From the NCBI GenBank assembly GCA_020629255.1, contig JAHDDR010000012.1, forward strand, positions 1 to 40,698: DNA of 40,698 nucleotides. Reading direction: 5' to 3'. The translations under genes and the position numbers were made by a program. Source of the stretch: Saprospiraceae bacterium (GTDB lineage: Bacteria; Bacteroidota; Bacteroidia; Chitinophagales; Saprospiraceae). Below are positions 1 through 8,290 of the stretch, piece by piece. The stretch's first letter is position 1, and each line of letters opens with the position of its first letter. The notes under the pieces were generated by a model. It was not told the origin of the DNA. It saw nothing but the letters and a program-made list of their open reading frames with translations, and did not search any database.

Positions 1-203
1 AAGAGATAATAAATTCATGATTTAAAAGTTAAGTTAAACAGAATTGAATTTGATTATATTCAAAAATTTAAGATGGTATATTATATTACCATCAGTAATA
101 AAATCCTAATGACATTAGTTTTCAGAGGAAATTTAGTAATTGTGAAGTTTTGTTCTCTAATGTCTTAAGTTTCTGGTGTGCCTTGACTCGTGAAATTCGG
201 CTG

Positions 204-211
204 CAAATATA
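204..211 (-). promoter_or_regulatory. Bacteroidota -7 promoter box (TATATTTG), leftward
   Basis: The minus strand reads TATATTTGCAGCC, a perfect match to the TAnnTTTG -7 element of Bacteroidota primary sigma factor promoters. It lies just beyond the bioB stop and points out of the window. The only open minus-strand ATG to its left is at 16-18, so the gene it serves would begin there or outside the window. A weak hairpin (GATGGTA / TACCATC, 72-93) sits between. The rest of 1-215 shows nothing recognisable. Confidence 0.55.
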
Positions 212-215
212 CGAA

Positions 216-1304
216 TTATTTTATATTATTCAATTCTTTACCCTTTTTACTGTATTCTACATTTTTCTCTATACTATGTGCAGGGCGACTCCATTTTATT
301 TTTTGGTTTTCTCCCTCATAATTATCCTCTTTGCTTTGTGGTTGAGGGTGTTTTGAAAATGGGTCAGTAGGCTTTAATCCTAGTAGGTCGAACATTTCCA
401 AATCTTCATAAATATCTGGATTGGGGGTTGTAAGTAATTTGTCTCCAGCAAATATGGAAGCGGCACCTGCCATAAAACAGAAGGCTTGCCCTTCACGGCT
501 CATGGTCGTTCTTCCGGCTGAAAGCCGTATGGTCGTTTTGGGCATAACCAATCGGGTGGTGGCCACCATGCGTATCATATCCCAAATTGGAATCGGTTCG
601 AGATCTTCCATCGGAGTACCTTCTACAGAAACTAGGGCATTGATAGGAACGGATTCTGGTTGAGGAGAAAGGTTGGCAAGAGTTAATAACATTTTGCATC
701 GATCAGAAACGGATTCGCCCATTCCAATAATACCTCCAGAACAAACCGTAACACCTGATTTGCGAACATTGTTGATGGTTTTCAAACGATCTTCATAACC
801 TCTGGTCGATATGACTTCCTTGTAATATTCCTCACTCGTGTCCACATTATGATTGTAGGCGTAAAGACCGGCATCAGCTAGACGTTGGGCTTGTTTTTCT
901 GTCAACATTCCCAAAGTGCAGCAAACTTCCATATCCAAAGCATTCACCGCTCTGACCATATCAACGACTTGGTCGAATTCTTTGCCGTCTTTTACATTTC
1001 TCCAAGCAGCCCCCATGCAAAGTCGGGAAGAACCGAGCAATTTGGCTCTCTTTGCAGCAATTTCGACCTGTTTTATAGACATCAAATCTTCATTCTCTAC
1101 ACCCGTATGGTATCGAGCGGCTTGAGGGCAATATCCACAATCTTCCGGACAGCCACCGGTCTTAATAGAAAGCAAGGTGCTGATTTGGACTTCATTCGGA
1201 TTATGGTGCTCCCGATGTACCGTAGCAGCCTTGTAAACGAGATCCAAAAGGGGAGAATGATATAATTTTTCTACTTCTTCTAAGGTCCAATTCTTATGCT
1301 CCAT
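216..1304 (-). CDS. bioB: biotin synthase BioB
   Basis: Radical-SAM enzyme that inserts sulfur into dethiobiotin, the last step of biotin synthesis. The CxxxCxxC cluster motif is at residues 52-59 (CPEDCGYCPQ), which binds the SAM-coordinating 4Fe-4S cluster; the family motifs YNHNVDTS and CSGGIIGMGE follow. At 362 residues it is slightly longer than the usual 320-350, the excess being a lysine-rich tail. The ATG at 1304 lies about 22 bases downstream of a perfect -7 box (1327-1334), so bioB can be transcribed independently of bioFDA upstream. It is the last gene of the biotin cluster. Identification is secure. Confidence 0.97.
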   Translation of the reverse strand: MEHKNWTLEEVEKLYHSPLLDLVYKAATVHREHHNPNEVQISTLLSIKTGGCPEDCGYCPQAARYHTGVENEDLMSIKQVEIAAKRAKLLGSSRLCMGAAWRNVKDGKEFDQVVDMVRAVNALDMEVCCTLGMLTEKQAQRLADAGLYAYNHNVDTSEEYYKEVISTRGYEDRLKTINNVRKSGVTVCSGGIIGMGESVSDRCKMLLTLANLSPQPESVPINALVSVEGTPMEDLEPIPIWDMIRMVATTRLVMPKTTIRLSAGRTTMSREGQAFCFMAGAASIFAGDKLLTTPNPDIYEDLEMFDLLGLKPTDPFSKHPQPQSKEDNYEGENQKIKWSRPAHSIEKNVEYSKKGKELNNIK

Positions 1305-1326
1305 TTCTGTCTAAATTTTAGAATGT

Positions 1327-1334
1327 CAAAGATA
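1327..1334 (-). promoter_or_regulatory. -7 promoter box (TATCTTTG) for bioB
   Basis: The minus strand reads TATCTTTG, a perfect TAnnTTTG match, in the 48-bp gap between bioA and bioB. The predicted transcript start leaves a leader of about 15-20 bases before the bioB ATG. No BirA operator palindrome is obvious in the gap. Confidence 0.6.
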
Positions 1335-1352
1335 CCATTTAGGAATGAATTG

Positions 1353-2624
1353 TTAGCCTAATTCATCCAATGCTTTTTCGATGGCACTATAAACTTTTGA
1401 TAATTGTTCGGGAGTAATGCAATAGGGAGGCATGAAATAGATGACATTGCCCAAGGGGCGAAGCAATATTCCCTTATCCATAAAATAGTCATAAAGGCGA
1501 TCTCGAATAGAATTGAAATAAGAAGTTTCCGAGTCGGTTTTGAAATTTAGAGCAATAATAGTTCCTTGTTGTCTCACATTTTCTGCCTTAGAATGCTCTT
1601 GTATTTTATTTTTGAATGCTCGATGGGATTGTACAAGCCTTGAAATATTTTTTTGTGTTTCTTCCCGTTCGAATAAATCCAAACTAGCCAAAGCGGCAGC
1701 ACATCCAATCGGATTGCCCGTGAAGGAATGGCCATGGAAAAAAGTTTTCATTTTATCCTCAGAAAGGAATGCACTATAAACGTCTTCGGTACAAGTAGTA
1801 ATTGAGAGCGGCAGTGTTCCTCCGGTCAATCCTTTAGAAAGGCAAGTAATATCTGGTTTTTGTTTGAGATAATCGGAAGCGAACATTTTACCGGTTCGGT
1901 AAAATCCGGTCATCACCTCATCTGCTATGCAAAGAACGTTGTTTTCTTTACAAATTTGTATCAATTGGTCGAGTGCATCGGGTGTGTACATCATCATGCC
2001 TGCAGTTCCTTGTACCAAAGGCTCGAAAATGAAGCAACAGACATCTCCTTTTTCAACTATTTTTTTGAGCTGTTCTATTGATTGATTTAAATTTTCCGGA
2101 GTAGGGGGGAGTATCCGTTCTACTTGGAACATGTGCCTTTTAAAAGGATCGTTGAACCCATCATCTCCTCCGGCGGACATGGCTCCGAAAGTATCCCCAT
2201 GGTAAGCATTTTCCAAGGCTACGATAGTATGCCTTTTCTCTTTTTTATTGTGGAAATATTGCAAACACATTTTCATACCCACTTCTACGGCTGTAGAACC
2301 ATTGTCGGAAAAGAAAATTTTAGATTGGTGTGGCAGGTGTTTTAAAAGCCTTTCGGCTAATTCGATAGCGGGTTTGTGGGTGAACCCGGCAAAAATTACA
2401 TGTTCTAAGGTCAAGAGTTGTTGATGGATTTTATTGGCGATATAAGGGTGGGCATGTCCATGTACATTCACCCACCAAGAGGAAACGGCATCTATGATGG
2501 CTCTTCCATTTTCGTCATAAATTAAGGCACCTTCCGCTTTTTGAATCAGTACAGGATCTCCTGCCGTTTTCATTTGAGTAAAAGGATGCCAAATGTATTC
2601 TTTGTCCTTGTTAATCCAATCCAT
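1353..2624 (-). CDS. bioA: adenosylmethionine-8-amino-7-oxononanoate transaminase BioA
   Basis: PLP-dependent class III aminotransferase that converts KAPA to DAPA with SAM as amino donor. Visible marks are the N-terminal WHPFTQM substrate-binding segment, SSWWVNVHGHAHP, the PLP-binding CIADEVMTGF and the Schiff-base lysine in LSKGLTGG. I chose the ATG at 2624 (MDWINKDKEY) because it matches the family N-terminus; an in-frame ATG at 2651 would add nine residues and deepen the overlap with bioD. With either start the gene overlaps the end of bioD, which implies translational coupling. The length of about 423 residues is normal. Confidence 0.96.
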   Translation of the reverse strand: MDWINKDKEYIWHPFTQMKTAGDPVLIQKAEGALIYDENGRAIIDAVSSWWVNVHGHAHPYIANKIHQQLLTLEHVIFAGFTHKPAIELAERLLKHLPHQSKIFFSDNGSTAVEVGMKMCLQYFHNKKEKRHTIVALENAYHGDTFGAMSAGGDDGFNDPFKRHMFQVERILPPTPENLNQSIEQLKKIVEKGDVCCFIFEPLVQGTAGMMMYTPDALDQLIQICKENNVLCIADEVMTGFYRTGKMFASDYLKQKPDITCLSKGLTGGTLPLSITTCTEDVYSAFLSEDKMKTFFHGHSFTGNPIGCAAALASLDLFEREETQKNISRLVQSHRAFKNKIQEHSKAENVRQQGTIIALNFKTDSETSYFNSIRDRLYDYFMDKGILLRPLGNVIYFMPPYCITPEQLSKVYSAIEKALDELG

Positions 2625-3258
2625 ATCCGTTTGTGATGATGGGTTCAACATATCGAATTGCTTCTTTTATTGTGTTAGAATTTATCTCCTCTAATTTCGG
2701 GATGTCCAAAACCAAAGGTATATTTTTACTCATCTTTATAATAATATCCCTGGAAGATGTTGTAGGCGCTCCATTAAAAATTAAGGCAGTAATGGGGATG
2801 TTTTTATGGATTAATTGATTAATACTTAACAATGTATGGTTGATGCTCCCCAAATAATAGGAAGCGACCAGAATTACGGGGATATTTAAGTGAGAAATGA
2901 CATCAAGAATGGTTTCTTGCTCATTGATTGGCACCAGTAAACCTCCGGCTCCTTCAATAATCAAATGGTTTTCCGTTTTGGGAATCTGGAAGTCTTCCTT
3001 CTTAATTTTGACGCCACCTACCTCCGCTGAATAATGAGGGGAGGCAGGTGTGTTCAATCTGAATCTTTCAGAATGGATTTTTGTATTATCATTAGAGATA
3101 TAATCCTTGATTTTATCCGAATCCGAATAATGTAAATCGCCCGATTGGATGGGTTTCCAATAATCTGCTTGGAGTGCTTCTACCAAAATAGCAGATACGA
3201 TGGTTTTACCTATTTCGGTTCCAATACCGGATACAAAGTATGTTTTATTTGCCTTCAT
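2611..3258 (-). CDS. bioD: dethiobiotin synthetase BioD
   Basis: ATP-dependent carboxylase that closes the ureido ring of DAPA to give dethiobiotin. The P-loop variant typical of BioD is at residues 11-19 (GIGTEIGKT), and the second conserved block IIEGAGGLLVPIN follows near residue 100. The length of 215 residues is normal. Its start overlaps the bioF stop by 14 bases and its end overlaps the start of bioA, so bioF-bioD-bioA form a tightly packed unit. Confidence 0.95.
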   Translation of the reverse strand: MKANKTYFVSGIGTEIGKTIVSAILVEALQADYWKPIQSGDLHYSDSDKIKDYISNDNTKIHSERFRLNTPASPHYSAEVGGVKIKKEDFQIPKTENHLIIEGAGGLLVPINEQETILDVISHLNIPVILVASYYLGSINHTLLSINQLIHKNIPITALIFNGAPTTSSRDIIIKMSKNIPLVLDIPKLEEINSNTIKEAIRYVEPIITNGYGLD

Positions 3259-4390
3259 GTATGTTTGGATGATTTTCTAGTATTGTGTTGATGGTTGTTG
3301 TTAATCCGATAATATGATCTTTTTGATTAAATGCATGGATACAAATACGTATCCTTTCTTTTTCTTTAGGAACAGTTGGAGCCACGATGGGTTTTACATC
3401 GAATCCTTCCGATTGTAATTGATGGGCAATTTCTCTTGTCAAAGAAGCGTCGGCGAGTACTAAACTTTGTATGGGACTACTGCTTGGTAGAAATAAATGT
3501 TTAGCTCTTTGATTCAATGAAGAAGTAAACAATAAAATGTTGTCATTCAATTGTTCTATTCTATTTGTTTCTAATAATACATCATAGGCTTTTTTAATGT
3601 ACTGAACCGAATGGAGGGGCATGGCAGTCGTAAAAATGAATGAACGGGCATAGTTGATAAGATAGTTTCTTAACGTATCACTGCCTAAAACAATAGCACC
3701 GTGACATCCCATGGCTTTACCAAAGGTATGAACCCTCGCTAATATCTGTTCCTCTAATCCCAGATGCGAAACCCAACCCCGACCTTGTTCACCTACGATT
3801 CCAGTAGAATGGGCTTCGTCAATAATGATCCCTACATTCCAATTTTGGCATAGTTCTACAATTTTCTTCAAAGGGGAAAAATCACCATCCATAGAGAAAA
3901 GACCTTCTGTGATGAGGAAAATATTTCCCTGGGCTTCTTTTAATTTTAAGGCAAGATCCGCTAAGTCATTATGTAGGAATGGAATCGGGTTTCCCCTTGA
4001 AAGTTTCAGACCATCATGTATCGAAGCATGGCAGAGTTCATCGTAAATAATGGTGTCGCCCTCTTGGGCAATACATCCAACTAATCCGACATTGGCATCA
4101 TAACCCGAATTGAAGAGCAAACCACATTCCGCCCGATGGAAGGTGGCAATGGTTTTTTCCAAATTTTCGTGGTAGAGAGTGTTACCTGCAATTAAACGGG
4201 ATGCTTTCGAACCACTTAATGGCTGTTCGGTGGGTCGGATGTTTTCCAAAAGCCCATCTGTAGCGAACCCAAGATAGTCGTTAGATGAAAAATCGATTCT
4301 TCCTTCATCTTTTGGCAAAGTACGGTAGGTTTTTTTCCATTGCCTTTTCCTCAGCTTACCCTCAAATGACTGTTCAATCTTAGAAAACAT
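3245..4390 (-). CDS. bioF: 8-amino-7-oxononanoate synthase BioF
   Basis: PLP-dependent alpha-oxoamine synthase that condenses pimeloyl thioester with alanine to KAPA, the first step of the ring-assembly pathway. From the ATG at 4390 (MFSKIEQSF) the protein has 381 residues, normal for the family. Visible are FSSNDYLGFA, GSKASRLIAGN, the PLP-binding DEAHSTG (191-197) and the Schiff-base lysine 225 in HTFGKAMGCHG. The frame is open further upstream, but only from TTG or from an ATG five codons earlier. It is the first gene of the cluster and lies divergent to lpxC/fabZ. Threonine/glycine acetyltransferase (KBL) is the main alternative, but context settles on BioF. Confidence 0.94.
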   Translation of the reverse strand: MFSKIEQSFEGKLRKRQWKKTYRTLPKDEGRIDFSSNDYLGFATDGLLENIRPTEQPLSGSKASRLIAGNTLYHENLEKTIATFHRAECGLLFNSGYDANVGLVGCIAQEGDTIIYDELCHASIHDGLKLSRGNPIPFLHNDLADLALKLKEAQGNIFLITEGLFSMDGDFSPLKKIVELCQNWNVGIIIDEAHSTGIVGEQGRGWVSHLGLEEQILARVHTFGKAMGCHGAIVLGSDTLRNYLINYARSFIFTTAMPLHSVQYIKKAYDVLLETNRIEQLNDNILLFTSSLNQRAKHLFLPSSSPIQSLVLADASLTREIAHQLQSEGFDVKPIVAPTVPKEKERIRICIHAFNQKDHIIGLTTTINTILENHPNIHEGK

Positions 4391-4394
4391 AATG

Positions 4395-4402
4395 CAAAGG
4401 TG
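4395..4402 (-). promoter_or_regulatory. possible weak -7 box (CACCTTTG) before bioF
   Basis: The minus strand reads CACCTTTG, one mismatch from TAnnTTTG, ending five bases before the chosen bioF ATG. If used, it would give an almost leaderless mRNA. No better minus-strand match lies between bioF and lpxC, so the bioF promoter is unresolved. Confidence 0.25.
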
Positions 4403-4486
4403 CATTATCTTATTGGATTTGCCATCAGTTTCCCAATCATAGTTGGGATTAATAATCAAAACATAAGGCTATCTCAACAAAAGACA

Positions 4487-4494
4487 TATCTTTG
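4487..4494 (+). promoter_or_regulatory. -7 promoter box (TATCTTTG) for lpxC/fabZ
   Basis: A perfect TAnnTTTG element followed by CAGG lies 36 bases before the lpxC/fabZ ATG. It is well placed to drive lpxC/fabZ and the ABC ATPase gene 9 bp behind it. Confidence 0.65.
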
Positions 4495-4530
4495 CAGGAT
4501 TAAAACGATTAACGCTACTTAGAGAATTGG

Positions 4531-5922
4531 ATGAATCAGTACACGGTTAAAAATATAGTACGACTAGAAGGCAAAGGATTGCATACCGGAAAAATTGTTA
4601 AAGTTGCAGTACATCCGGCGGCAGCAAATCATGGAATAGTCTTCAAACGGATGGATTTGGATGGACAACCCCAAGTACATGCTGATGCAATGAATGTGAC
4701 TTCTACGGTTAGGAATACAACGATCAAAAGAGGAGAAGCATCCGTTTCTACTATAGAACATTTACTTTCGGCATTGAGTGCCCTTCATATAGATAATGTA
4801 CTGATAGAAATCGATGGTCCCGAAGTACCTATTTTGGATGGTAGTGCCCTACCTTTTGTTTTGGCATTACAAGATGCAGGAATTGAAGAATTGGACAAGG
4901 AACGAGAAATATTAGTCATTCGAAATCCCATTCATTATGTAGATGAAGAAACAGGAAGCGAGATTTCCGTTTTCCCTGCTGATGGTTTCGAATTGACGGC
5001 TATGATCGACTTCAACTCTAAGATATTGGGACTTCAATATGCTAATTATAACAGCTATACGGATTATATAGAAGAAGTGGCACCTTCACGAACATTTGTT
5101 TTCCTTCACGAATTGACCCAACTTTTACAATATGATTTGGTAAAAGGAGGAAGCTTGGATAATGCTGTGGTAATGGTAGAAGAATTGCCCGAACCCAAAG
5201 AACTCGAAAGGATTTCAAAGAGTTTTGGACAAGAAAATATAAAGGTAGAACCCGGAGGCATCCTGAATAAAGGAGGCTTGAAATTCGATAATGAGCCAGC
5301 TCGTCATAAATTATTGGATATGATAGGCGATTTGGCATTGGTGGGGAAAACTATTCAAGGTCGTATTGTAGTCACCAAGCCCGGGCATACGGCTAATGTG
5401 AATCTGGCTAAAAAATTCAAGACTTTATTCAGAGAGCAAAAGAAACTAAAAGGGATTCCGGCTTATGATCCTTCACAAGCACCCATTTATGACGTAGTAG
5501 AAATTACAAAAAAATTACCCCACCGTTTCCCTTTTTTATTGATTGATAAAATCATTGAATTGACCGAAAATAGCGTTGTAGGGATCAAGAATGTGACCTT
5601 CAATGAAGAATTTTTCCAAGGGCATTTTCCTAATAATCCGGTTATGCCGGGAGTGCTTCAGATTGAAGCCATGGCACAGACAGGAGGTATCTTGGCATTG
5701 TCTACTGTAGACGATCCAGAAAATTGGGATACCTATTTCCTTAAGATCGATAAAGCAAAATTCAAACGGAAGGTAGTGCCTGGTGATACCTTGATTTTTA
5801 AATTGGAATTATTAACTCCGATTAGACGAGGAATTGTAACCATGCAGGGAACCTCCTATGTAGGGAACCAAATTGCTTCCGAAGCAGAATTGACGGCTCA
5901 AATCGTAAAAAGACCGGTCTAA
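4531..5922 (+). CDS. lpxC/fabZ: bifunctional LpxC-FabZ: UDP-3-O-acyl-GlcNAc deacetylase / 3-hydroxyacyl-ACP dehydratase
   Basis: Two-domain fusion characteristic of Bacteroidota. Residues 1 to about 305 are LpxC, the committed zinc deacetylase of lipid A synthesis: His77 in STIEHLLSAL, His259 and Asp263 in RHKLLDMIGD, and His286 in KPGHTANV are the expected zinc and catalytic residues. Residues about 318-463 are FabZ, a hot-dog fold dehydratase of fatty acid elongation, with catalytic His365 in GHFP and Glu379 in VLQIEAMAQ. The length of 463 is normal for the fusion. The two activities draw on the same hydroxyacyl-ACP pool. Unusually, lpxA does not follow; an ABC ATPase gene does. Confidence 0.97.
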   Translation: MNQYTVKNIVRLEGKGLHTGKIVKVAVHPAAANHGIVFKRMDLDGQPQVHADAMNVTSTVRNTTIKRGEASVSTIEHLLSALSALHIDNVLIEIDGPEVPILDGSALPFVLALQDAGIEELDKEREILVIRNPIHYVDEETGSEISVFPADGFELTAMIDFNSKILGLQYANYNSYTDYIEEVAPSRTFVFLHELTQLLQYDLVKGGSLDNAVVMVEELPEPKELERISKSFGQENIKVEPGGILNKGGLKFDNEPARHKLLDMIGDLALVGKTIQGRIVVTKPGHTANVNLAKKFKTLFREQKKLKGIPAYDPSQAPIYDVVEITKKLPHRFPFLLIDKIIELTENSVVGIKNVTFNEEFFQGHFPNNPVMPGVLQIEAMAQTGGILALSTVDDPENWDTYFLKIDKAKFKRKVVPGDTLIFKLELLTPIRRGIVTMQGTSYVGNQIASEAELTAQIVKRPV

Positions 5923-5931
5923 GGAAATTGT

Positions 5932-6558
5932 ATGAAAATTTCCATGACCCAATTAGGAAAAAGATTCAAGTATGAATGGATATTCAGAGAACTTGATTTC
6001 GAATTTCAGAACCATGGGAAATATGCCATTCTAGGCTCGAATGGATCGGGCAAGTCCACCCTCATGAAAATATTATCGGGGCACCTTTCTCCCAGTAAAG
6101 GTAAAATTGAGCATGTTGTTGATGGACAAAATATATCCATTCAAGAAGTATATAAATCGGTAAGTTTCGTTGCCCCTTATATCGATTTGATAGAAGAATT
6201 GACCCTGAAAGAAGCTTTGGATTTCCACCAAAAATTCAAACCATTTCTTCATGGATTGGACACCACCCAAGCCTTGGAGATCATCAATTTACCAGAACGG
6301 GCAAAGTTTAAGGAAATTCGCCATTTTTCATCGGGAATGAAACAACGCCTTAAATTATCATTGGCTCTAATGTCGAACTCGTCTTTATTATTGTTGGATG
6401 AGCCAACCACCAATTTAGATGTGGAAGGAGTAAATTGGTATCACAATCTCATCTATGAATTCGGAAAAGAGAGAACCATAATAGTTGCCTCGAATGATGA
6501 AAGGGATTATACTTTTTGCCAACATTTTCTCGATATCACGAATTATAAAAAGAAATAA
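5932..6558 (+). CDS. ABC transporter ATP-binding protein, stand-alone, atypical H-loop
   Basis: Single nucleotide-binding domain of 208 residues. Walker A is at 35-42 (GSNGSGKS), the signature at 133-137 (SSGMK), Walker B at 152-157 (LLLLDE) with PTTNLD after it. The H-loop, normally a histidine after the last beta strand, appears as Asn188 in IVASNDERD. It begins 9 bp after lpxC/fabZ and is almost certainly cotranscribed. No permease gene is adjacent, so the substrate is unknown. Such short ABC proteins are often beside lipid A genes in this phylum; a role in envelope lipid handling is only an inference. Confidence 0.85.
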   Translation: MKISMTQLGKRFKYEWIFRELDFEFQNHGKYAILGSNGSGKSTLMKILSGHLSPSKGKIEHVVDGQNISIQEVYKSVSFVAPYIDLIEELTLKEALDFHQKFKPFLHGLDTTQALEIINLPERAKFKEIRHFSSGMKQRLKLSLALMSNSSLLLLDEPTTNLDVEGVNWYHNLIYEFGKERTIIVASNDERDYTFCQHFLDITNYKKK

Positions 6559-6698
6559 CAATCACAACTAAATTTAATGGGATACAACTTTCTTGAAAGA
6601 GATTGTATGAAAAATAATTGCCTCGTCTATCCTTGGTTTGAGAATACCGATACTGAAAAAAGTCCTGAAATTGATTAGTATTTCCTAGAAATGGTCAT

Positions 6699-6721
6699 AA
6701 TTTCCTAAAATTCAGGAAATT
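6699..6721. repeat. small perfect hairpin in the spacer before the T9SS protein
   Basis: AATTTCCT and AGGAAATT pair perfectly around a seven-base loop in the 253-bp spacer 6559-6811. No U-run follows, so it is not a convincing terminator. A 23-codon reading frame at 6607-6678 lies in the same spacer and has no other support. Confidence 0.35.
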
Positions 6722-6811
6722 GTACTTACCGATTGTAATACCTCCTACTATCCTATATATTACTCCAAAAATAATATTTATTCACGGCCTAAAAGTAATA
6801 GGACAAATAAT

Positions 6812-7951
6812 ATGAAGATGAAAAAGTATTACATGATTTTAATTATTTTGGTTCTATCTATCGAAACCAAAGCTCAGGGTTGTTTGGAAAATGGTGTTAC
6901 GTTTTACACTCAAGTACAAATTGATCTTTTTTCAGTCAGTAACCAAAGTTGTACAGTAATTGAAGGCGATGTTACTATTAATGAAAGTACTCCGGGAGAT
7001 ATTACGAACCTGATAGGTTTGGCTCAACTAACCAAGATTGATGGTAATCTTAGGATTTCAGAAAATACCACACTAAACGATCTCTCCGGACTAAATAATT
7101 TATCAGAAATTCATGGTAACCTTATTATCAATGATAACCCAAGTTTAGTTAATTTGAACGGACTTGGGGGGTTGATCGCTATGAATGGTGATATAACAAT
7201 AAGTCATAACGAAGGTTTAACTAGCCTTTACGGGTTTGAACACGATTTATTCGGGAATGATGGATTGACTGTTTCGGATAACCCGAACTTGACAAATTTT
7301 GTAGGATGGAAGGATACTGGACTTGGAGGTAAATTAAAAATATCTAATAACGAAAACCTTCAGAGCCTAATTGGATTGGAAATTCTAACAGGTATTTCCG
7401 GGACCCTTGAAATTAATAACAATCCGAGCTTGATAAATTTAGAGGCTCTTTTTAATCTGAAAAAAATAGGTGGCTCTCTTGTTGTAAGCAATAATGATCT
7501 GCTTTCAAGTCTTTTTGGATTAGAAAATATAGATCATACATCAATCTTAGGATTATCAATACACCATTGCTCCGGGTTATCTTATTGCCATATAGAAAGT
7601 ATTTGCAACTATCTGTCTATTTATCCTTCCCTCTCACTACCAACAACGATTTCGGATAACAAAAGCGGTTGTGAAGACATTCCCGAAGTAGAAGAAGCTT
7701 GCGGAATTCCAGTGAATACAAATAATATAGAAGAATTAGAATGGAATATCTACCCTAATCCTGCATCTGATTATATTATCCTTCCTCATAGCCCAGATAG
7801 AATTTTTATTATCAATTCTATTGGTGAAAAAATAAAAGATATAAGCCTTGAGGGAAATAAAATAAATATTTCGAACTTGACAAGTGGCATATATTTCATT
7901 CGTTCAAGATTCGAAAATAAATGGGTTATTGAAAAAATATTAATCCGATAG
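6812..7951 (+). CDS. T9SS-exported receptor-L-domain-like repeat protein
   Basis: Secreted protein of 379 residues. Residues 1-22 form a signal peptide ending KAQG. Residues about 45-250 carry repeated 22-25-residue units of the form GDxxIxxNxxLxxLxGLxxL, resembling the leucine-rich beta-helix of receptor L domains and BspA-like surface proteins. Cysteines cluster at the ends (24, 47, 253, 259, 265, 287, 297). Residues about 310-379 are a type A T9SS sorting domain, beginning WNIYPNPASDYI and ending in VIEKILIR. It is therefore predicted to cross the outer membrane through T9SS and be surface-bound or released; a binding or adhesive role is inferred. An alternative ATG two codons on (6818) gives the same signal peptide. 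Confidence 0.85.
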   Translation: MKMKKYYMILIILVLSIETKAQGCLENGVTFYTQVQIDLFSVSNQSCTVIEGDVTINESTPGDITNLIGLAQLTKIDGNLRISENTTLNDLSGLNNLSEIHGNLIINDNPSLVNLNGLGGLIAMNGDITISHNEGLTSLYGFEHDLFGNDGLTVSDNPNLTNFVGWKDTGLGGKLKISNNENLQSLIGLEILTGISGTLEINNNPSLINLEALFNLKKIGGSLVVSNNDLLSSLFGLENIDHTSILGLSIHHCSGLSYCHIESICNYLSIYPSLSLPTTISDNKSGCEDIPEVEEACGIPVNTNNIEELEWNIYPNPASDYIILPHSPDRIFIINSIGEKIKDISLEGNKINISNLTSGIYFIRSRFENKWVIEKILIR

Positions 7952-8055
7952 ATGTTAAGGGATAAGTTTCAAATTCTGTACATTTATTAATACTCTGTTC
8001 CTAAGTAAGTAGCGAGGCAAGAAAAGACGCAATCCGATCCCAACTCATAGCAGGC

Positions 8056-8098
8056 AGACAACTTCTTAAAATATCAACGATATTTTAAGAAGTTGTCT
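8056..8098. repeat. perfect 20-bp-stem palindrome with 3-nt loop
   Basis: AGACAACTTCTTAAAATATC is followed by AAC and then by its exact reverse complement. It lies about 105 bp beyond the stop of the T9SS protein gene. The sequence after it (AATTTATTG) is not a clear U-tract, so it may be a terminator, an mRNA 3'-end stabiliser or a mobile-element relic. Confidence 0.8.
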
Positions 8099-8224
8099 AA
8101 TTTATTGCTTTAATGTTACAACTTTTCGCTTCAAAGAACTCGTTTAACTCAGGGAAGAATACCGCATTTTGTAATGACCCCATTTTTCAAATGACAAATT
8201 AAAGGGCTTCTAATGAATATTGCG

Positions 8225-8232
8225 TACCTTCG
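8225..8232 (+). promoter_or_regulatory. probable -7 box (TACCTTCG)
   Basis: One mismatch from TAnnTTTG, 58 bases before the ATG of the TPR-PD40-OmpA-SPOR gene. It is the best candidate promoter in the spacer. Confidence 0.4.
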
Positions 8233-8290
8233 CATACCCAAAAAAGAAAAACTACAATTGAGATTCTAATCCAATAACAATTTAGGAAGT

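Larger units (their letters stand above)
7952..8290. other. 339-bp intergenic spacer
   Basis: No convincing gene. It holds the 43-nt perfect palindrome at 8056-8098 and, at 8225-8232, TACCTTCG, a one-mismatch -7 box that may drive the following envelope-protein gene. Confidence 0.5.

Noticed and set aside
885-1265. 126-codon frame antisense to bioB
   Set aside because: It is the shadow of a highly conserved gene on the other strand and has no family motif or promoter.
6607-6678. 23-codon frame (MKNNCLVYPWFENTDTEKSP...) in the spacer after the ABC ATPase
   Set aside because: Too short, with no promoter, conserved motif or neighbour to support it.
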